From contig UQRJ01000092.1 of the NCBI GenBank assembly GCA_900543345.1, forward strand, positions 1 through 9,526: 9,526 nt of DNA, given 5' to 3'. Shown here in pieces: positions 7,074-9,526 of the stretch. The translations under genes and the position numbers were made by a program. Position 1 is the first letter of the stretch. Every line of letters starts with the position of its first letter. A model generated the notes under the pieces. It made no database searches, was not told the DNA's origin, and saw only the letters and a list, made by a program, of their open reading frames with translations. The DNA comes from an uncultured Sporolactobacillus sp. (GTDB lineage: Bacteria; Bacillota; Bacilli; Bacillales; Sporolactobacillaceae).

Positions 7074-7195
7074 TGCTTTTCCCTCGGTTAAAAAAGTCTT
7101 GTAAAACAATCATCAACTAACTTCCAAAAAGGCTCGGTGGACATCGCCTGTTTTGTCTGTCCAAACGAAAAGGTCATTAAATTGTAAACATTTTT

Positions 7196-7224
7196 ATCAT
7201 ATCGTGGTTAAGCGGGAAAAACAA
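7196..7224 (-). promoter_or_regulatory. Candidate sigma-A promoter for ktrAB
   Basis: Read on the minus strand, TTGTTT (7219-7224) and TATGAT (7196-7201) are separated by 17 bases. The -10 box matches consensus at five of six positions and the -35 box at three. Transcription would start near 7190, leaving a leader of about 115 bases before ktrA. I looked for the c-di-AMP (ydaO) riboswitch known upstream of Bacillus ktrAB and did not recognise it here. Confidence 0.45.
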
Positions 7225-7271
7225 TGATCCTAAACAACGGAGGATTCAGTAGAGAATTTCCAGTCATAAGT

Positions 7272-7295
7272 GATCACAAAAAGTAATCGGTGATC
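7272..7295. repeat. Inverted repeat GATCAC-n12-GTGATC
   Basis: GATCAC (7272-7277) and GTGATC (7290-7295) are exact inverted copies 12 bases apart, about 48 bases upstream of the ktrA -35 box. Spacing of 18 bases between arm starts is under two helical turns, so a dimeric regulator site is conceivable. No regulator is identified. Confidence 0.3.
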
Positions 7296-7393
7296 GAAAT
7301 GAATTGATGTGTGTTTGAACAGCCGCCATTCATTATGCAGGGCGGCCCAATAGGTCGCATGCGGTGCGAGTTGTTGCACAGGACCGAGATTTT

Positions 7394-7696
7394 ATGATGG
7401 AGGGCAAAGTTTCGGGTGATGATAACTTAAGAAATCGACTTGCCATGTTACGACGCGAACTAAATAGGTGTCGCAGAAAGATCGGGTTGCATGTTAACGA
7501 CCCACAGCCATTTGGCTTGACCGTGAGCTCTTGCGGCGGCGTGCCTATCCGATCCGGACGCCCGACCGTCGGTGAATTTTCCGTTCAGCCGCTTGAAAGA
7601 TTGTCGGAATTCACGAATGTCCCGATCTCTGCGGAACGCTTTGGTTGTAATAGGGGGGAAAAATATTCTATTATACGTTTTGATCTAAGACGCTGA
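7394..7696 (+). CDS. Doubtful 100-codon open frame in the intergenic stretch
   Basis: ATG 7394 (or the adjacent ATG 7397) opens a 100-residue frame ending at TGA 7694-7696, with a weak AGGA ten bases upstream. The product is Arg-rich (LRRELNRCRRKIG near the N-terminus), with no membrane segment, signal peptide or motif I recognise. A candidate promoter lies over its last codons. Its composition looks like translated noncoding DNA rather than a protein, but its length in a gene-poor gap is enough to record it. It may be a degraded remnant or chance. Confidence 0.15.
   Translation: MMEGKVSGDDNLRNRLAMLRRELNRCRRKIGLHVNDPQPFGLTVSSCGGVPIRSGRPTVGEFSVQPLERLSEFTNVPISAERFGCNRGEKYSIIRFDLRR
7645..7674 (+). 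promoter_or_regulatory. Candidate promoter for the pyruvyl transferase gene
   Basis: TTGTAA (7645-7650, four of six consensus) and TATTAT (7669-7674, five of six) are separated by 18 bases containing a G-run and A-run. It points towards the gene at 7870 and would give a leader of nearly 190 bases. That leader includes the small hairpin at 7697-7717. Confidence 0.35.
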
Positions 7697-7717
7697 CATC
7701 TGCCGGCGCCTCAGATG
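7697..7717 (+). repeat. Small hairpin in the pyruvyl transferase leader
   Basis: CATCTG (7697-7702) pairs with CAGATG (7712-7717) around a 9-base GC-rich loop that itself contains GGCGCC. There is no T-run after it, so it is not a terminator. Role unknown. Confidence 0.3.
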
Positions 7718-7869
7718 GTTGCTGTCGGACGCTACTTGTGATGATCCGGCGATAGCGATCGGGCAGAAAGTTTTTAATTTATTTTTAAGAAAGGTCATAT
7801 ACAATCCAAAATGAGTTGGCGGTATTTTACGTCGCGCGAAATGTAAAATGAAGGAGCTTTCAACTATAA

Positions 7870-9330
7870 ATGAAGAATATTTTAATCCGAACGGGCATTT
7901 CACCACTCGATAATTTTGATCCTGCTTACATGATCGTTCATAATTCGATTGGCGGAAATGTCGGAAATTTAGTTTATGCCTATGGCGTTTTCCGGACATT
8001 AATGACTGAGGGAACGAGAATGACACCTTCTTATTATGATGACAAACCAGGAAACATCGAAGCGATCAATGAAGGCTACGATTGTTTTGTTTTGCCTCTG
8101 GCCGATGCTTTCCGGAAGGGGTTTGTAAAGGAAATGCGGCGGCTGACATCGGTTATCCGGAAATTAAAAATACCGGTTGTAATTATCGGCGCTGGCTTAC
8201 GTGCACCCTTTGAACCGCATTTGAATGAAGGATTTCCGTTTGACGACGATGTCAAAGCATTTATTTCCGCTGTATTAGAAAAATCGGCAATCATCGGCGT
8301 TCGCGGCGAAATTACTTCCGCCTACTTGTCCCGGCTCGGCTTTCGCGAAGGTGTCGATCATATGGTGATCGGATGTCCGTCCATGTATGCGTTTGGCGAT
8401 CAGCTGCATATTCGTCGAACGACTATCACGCCGGAGTCAATGGTTTGTGTCAATTCATCGCCCCTTTCGCCGGATAATGTACGGGCTTTTATTACGAGAA
8501 GTATGAAACAGTTTCCTAATAACTATTTCATCCCGCAGTGGCTATCGGAAATGCGGCTGACTTATCTCGGGTTTCCGCCACTGTCCAGTCAGAAAGCAAA
8601 TTATCCGGGAAAGATGTCAGATGCGCCTTATATGACTGATCGTGTCCGTTTCTTCTTAAACATACCAACATGGGTGGATTTTCTGAAGCAGGCAGATCTG
8701 ACGTTTGGTTCGCGGTTACACGGGAACATTACGTCAGTCATTGCCGGTACGCCGAGTCTGCTCATCCCGAAAGACGCCCGGATGCGGGAGCTGGCCGATT
8801 ATCATCATTTAACGCATATTATGGCTGATCAGCTAACCGATCGGACCAATTTGTTGGATGTTATACAACAATGCGATTTTCAAGAACCGGAAAAATACCA
8901 GAAAGAAAATTTCGATCGCTTCATCCGCTTTCTAGATCTGAATCGCCTGGATCATATTTATAAACGAGACAACCCTCCGCAAAGTGTTCCACTTGATCGT
9001 GAAATGGCGAAGATTGAGCTGCAACCGCCGATTCGGCCAATTAGCGCCTGCGATCTAACAGAAATGGTCCGGCGTTGGGAAACGTACCATGTGCTGTTGC
9101 AGAAAACAGAAAAAAAGAACACGCGGAAAACCGCCGACTCGGTTCGGCAATATCAGAAAATGCTGCAGCGTAAAGAAAAAGAAACCGCCAAATTGCGCCG
9201 GCAGTTAAATCGAAAAAGTGTACGCTTCGTGCTGAAAATTACCAATGCCCTTAGCAAAAAAAAGTGGAACCGTTTCTCACTGCTATCGATTGTTAATCTG
9301 TTGGCTTATTGTCTGCAGGAGGTGAGTTAA
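7870..9330 (+). CDS. Polysaccharide pyruvyl transferase family protein with basic C-terminal extension
   Basis: A 486-residue protein whose first about 330 residues fit the PS_pyruv_trans (CsaB/WcaK-like) family, which adds ketal pyruvate from phosphoenolpyruvate to sugars of exopolysaccharide or cell-wall polymers. Landmarks are GGNVGNLVYAYGV (28-40), the paired-domain segments IIGAGLR (105-111) and IIGVRGEITSAYL (141-153), and the clear C-terminal signature FGSRLHGNITSVIAGTP (279-295). The last about 115 residues are extra: basic, Lys/Arg/Gln-rich and apparently helical (about 400-455), suggesting a coiled coil or membrane/nucleic-acid-facing tail, ending in a hydrophobic stretch. AAGGAG at 7851-7856 precedes ATG 7870 by 13 bases, a long spacing. 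GC is lower than in the pyr-like operon, as is common for surface-polysaccharide loci. The acceptor sugar cannot be read from sequence. Confidence 0.85.
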   Translation: MKNILIRTGISPLDNFDPAYMIVHNSIGGNVGNLVYAYGVFRTLMTEGTRMTPSYYDDKPGNIEAINEGYDCFVLPLADAFRKGFVKEMRRLTSVIRKLKIPVVIIGAGLRAPFEPHLNEGFPFDDDVKAFISAVLEKSAIIGVRGEITSAYLSRLGFREGVDHMVIGCPSMYAFGDQLHIRRTTITPESMVCVNSSPLSPDNVRAFITRSMKQFPNNYFIPQWLSEMRLTYLGFPPLSSQKANYPGKMSDAPYMTDRVRFFLNIPTWVDFLKQADLTFGSRLHGNITSVIAGTPSLLIPKDARMRELADYHHLTHIMADQLTDRTNLLDVIQQCDFQEPEKYQKENFDRFIRFLDLNRLDHIYKRDNPPQSVPLDREMAKIELQPPIRPISACDLTEMVRRWETYHVLLQKTEKKNTRKTADSVRQYQKMLQRKEKETAKLRRQLNRKSVRFVLKITNALSKKKWNRFSLLSIVNLLAYCLQEVS

Positions 9331-9331
9331 A

Positions 9332-9463
9332 GTGTCTACCGCAGTCAAACGCGCACCATGAAAAACAGACGAACTGCGGATTTTCCGGGCGGACGGTTCT
9401 TTAATTGTTTGCGACGATTGGATCGGCTCACCGCTATGCATTGTTTTTCTGCTATACTCCTGA
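9332..9463 (+). pseudogene. Short frame behind a strong ribosome site, stopped after nine codons
   Basis: AGGAGGTGA (9318-9326), inside the last codons of the pyruvyl transferase gene, is a near-perfect ribosome site. The GTG six bases after AGGAGGTG's end region (9332) opens M-S-T-A-V-K-R-A-P and then meets TGA at 9359-9361. The same frame continues for 33 protein-like codons (KTDELRIFRADGSLIV... to TGA 9461-9463). I do not recognise the product. It could be a gene broken by a nonsense change, a tiny leader peptide, or chance. A different frame from ATG 9358 overlaps that TGA and stays open to the contig end, but has no ribosome site and runs into adapter. Confidence 0.3.
9339..9379 (+). repeat. 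Inverted repeat downstream of the pyruvyl transferase gene
   Basis: CCGCAGT (9339-9345) and ACTGCGG (9373-9379) are exact inverted copies with a 27-base loop, followed by ATTTTCC. The loop is long and the T-run short, so it is at best a weak terminator. It overlaps the short frame starting at 9332. Confidence 0.3.
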
Positions 9464-9497
9464 TTCCAAAAATTGATTTTCTTCTATTATTAATAAA

Positions 9498-9526
9498 CTG
9501 TCTCTTATACACATCTGACGCTGCCG
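9498..9526 (-). other. Nextera/Tn5 adapter remnant (not genomic)
   Basis: The last 29 bases equal the reverse complement of the adapter at the other end, lacking only its final four bases. Genomic sequence stops at 9497. Any open frame running off this end gains the artefactual tail C-L-L-Y-T-S-D-A-A. Confidence 0.98.

Larger units (their letters stand above)
7225..7869. other. Long intergenic stretch without a confident gene
   Basis: About 645 bases lie between the divergent ktrA promoter and the pyruvyl transferase gene. I see no tRNA, rRNA, CRISPR, insertion sequence or recognisable riboswitch. Contents are the inverted repeat at 7272-7295, a GC-rich hairpin GCCGCC...GGCGGC at 7322-7346 with a 13-base loop, a weak open frame at 7394-7696, a candidate promoter at 7645-7674, a small hairpin at 7697-7717, and an A/T-rich run near 7765-7795. 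A leader RNA or remnant gene is possible but unproven. Confidence 0.6.

Noticed and set aside
7074..7224. c-di-AMP (ydaO) riboswitch upstream of ktrA
   Set aside because: I could not find its conserved core in the leader; a covariance search would settle it.
9358..9497. Open frame from ATG 9358 to the contig end as a partial gene
   Set aside because: It has no ribosome site, looks low-quality as protein and stays open only because it runs into adapter.
1..9526. Transposon or integrated element bounded by 29-bp perfect inverted repeats
   Set aside because: The repeats are the Nextera/Tn5 sequencing adapter, and no transposase or integrase is encoded inside.

Overview
The window is a contig whose two outer ends are library-preparation sequence. 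Bases 1-33 and 9498-9526 match the Nextera/Tn5 tagmentation adapter (19-bp mosaic end plus the Read-1 tail), in opposite orientations. The biological insert is therefore 34..9497, and nothing lies beyond it in this assembly. The gene set points to a low-to-moderate GC Gram-positive, most likely of the Bacillales: a PyrK/PyrDB-type dihydroorotate dehydrogenase, a KtrAB potassium system, CBO0543-like small membrane proteins, purine-rich AGGAG ribosome sites and frequent GTG/ATG starts. I cannot name the genus.

Region 1 (34..3757, + strand) is a tightly packed four-gene operon: the C-terminal half of an M20-family N-carbamoyl-amino-acid hydrolase, a PyrK-like FAD/[2Fe-2S] electron-transfer subunit, a PyrD 1B-like dihydroorotate dehydrogenase with its catalytic Cys, and a 468-residue dihydroorotase/allantoinase-superfamily hydrolase that keeps the three substrate-carboxylate residues typical of dihydroorotase. 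The junctions are TAATG and ATGA overlaps, then a 3-bp gap. Read together, the four enzymes make a complete route orotate -> L-dihydroorotate -> N-carbamoyl-L-aspartate -> L-aspartate + CO2 + NH3. This is the reverse of pyrimidine synthesis and the same chemistry as the classic orotate fermentation of Clostridium oroticum. No other pyr biosynthetic gene is present. The operon ends at a 26-nt perfect palindrome that looks like an intrinsic terminator.

Region 2 (3909..4870, + strand) holds two tandem paralogous small membrane proteins resembling the CBO0543 family. The first is intact. The second is interrupted by one in-frame TAG at codon 27, with gapless similarity to its paralog on both sides of the stop.

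Region 3 (4931..7224, - strand) carries ktrA then ktrB, encoding the cytosolic RCK regulator and the membrane channel subunit of a Ktr potassium uptake system. A plausible sigma-A promoter lies upstream of ktrA, and a stem-loop lies between the genes.

Region 4 (about 7225..7869) is a roughly 650-base stretch with no confident gene. It has a weak 100-codon open frame, several small inverted repeats and a candidate promoter pointing right.

Region 5 (7870..9497, + strand) has a polysaccharide pyruvyl transferase family protein with a long basic, coiled-coil-like C-terminal extension, so it is probably a cell-surface polysaccharide gene. It is followed by a very strong ribosome site feeding a short frame that stops after nine codons.
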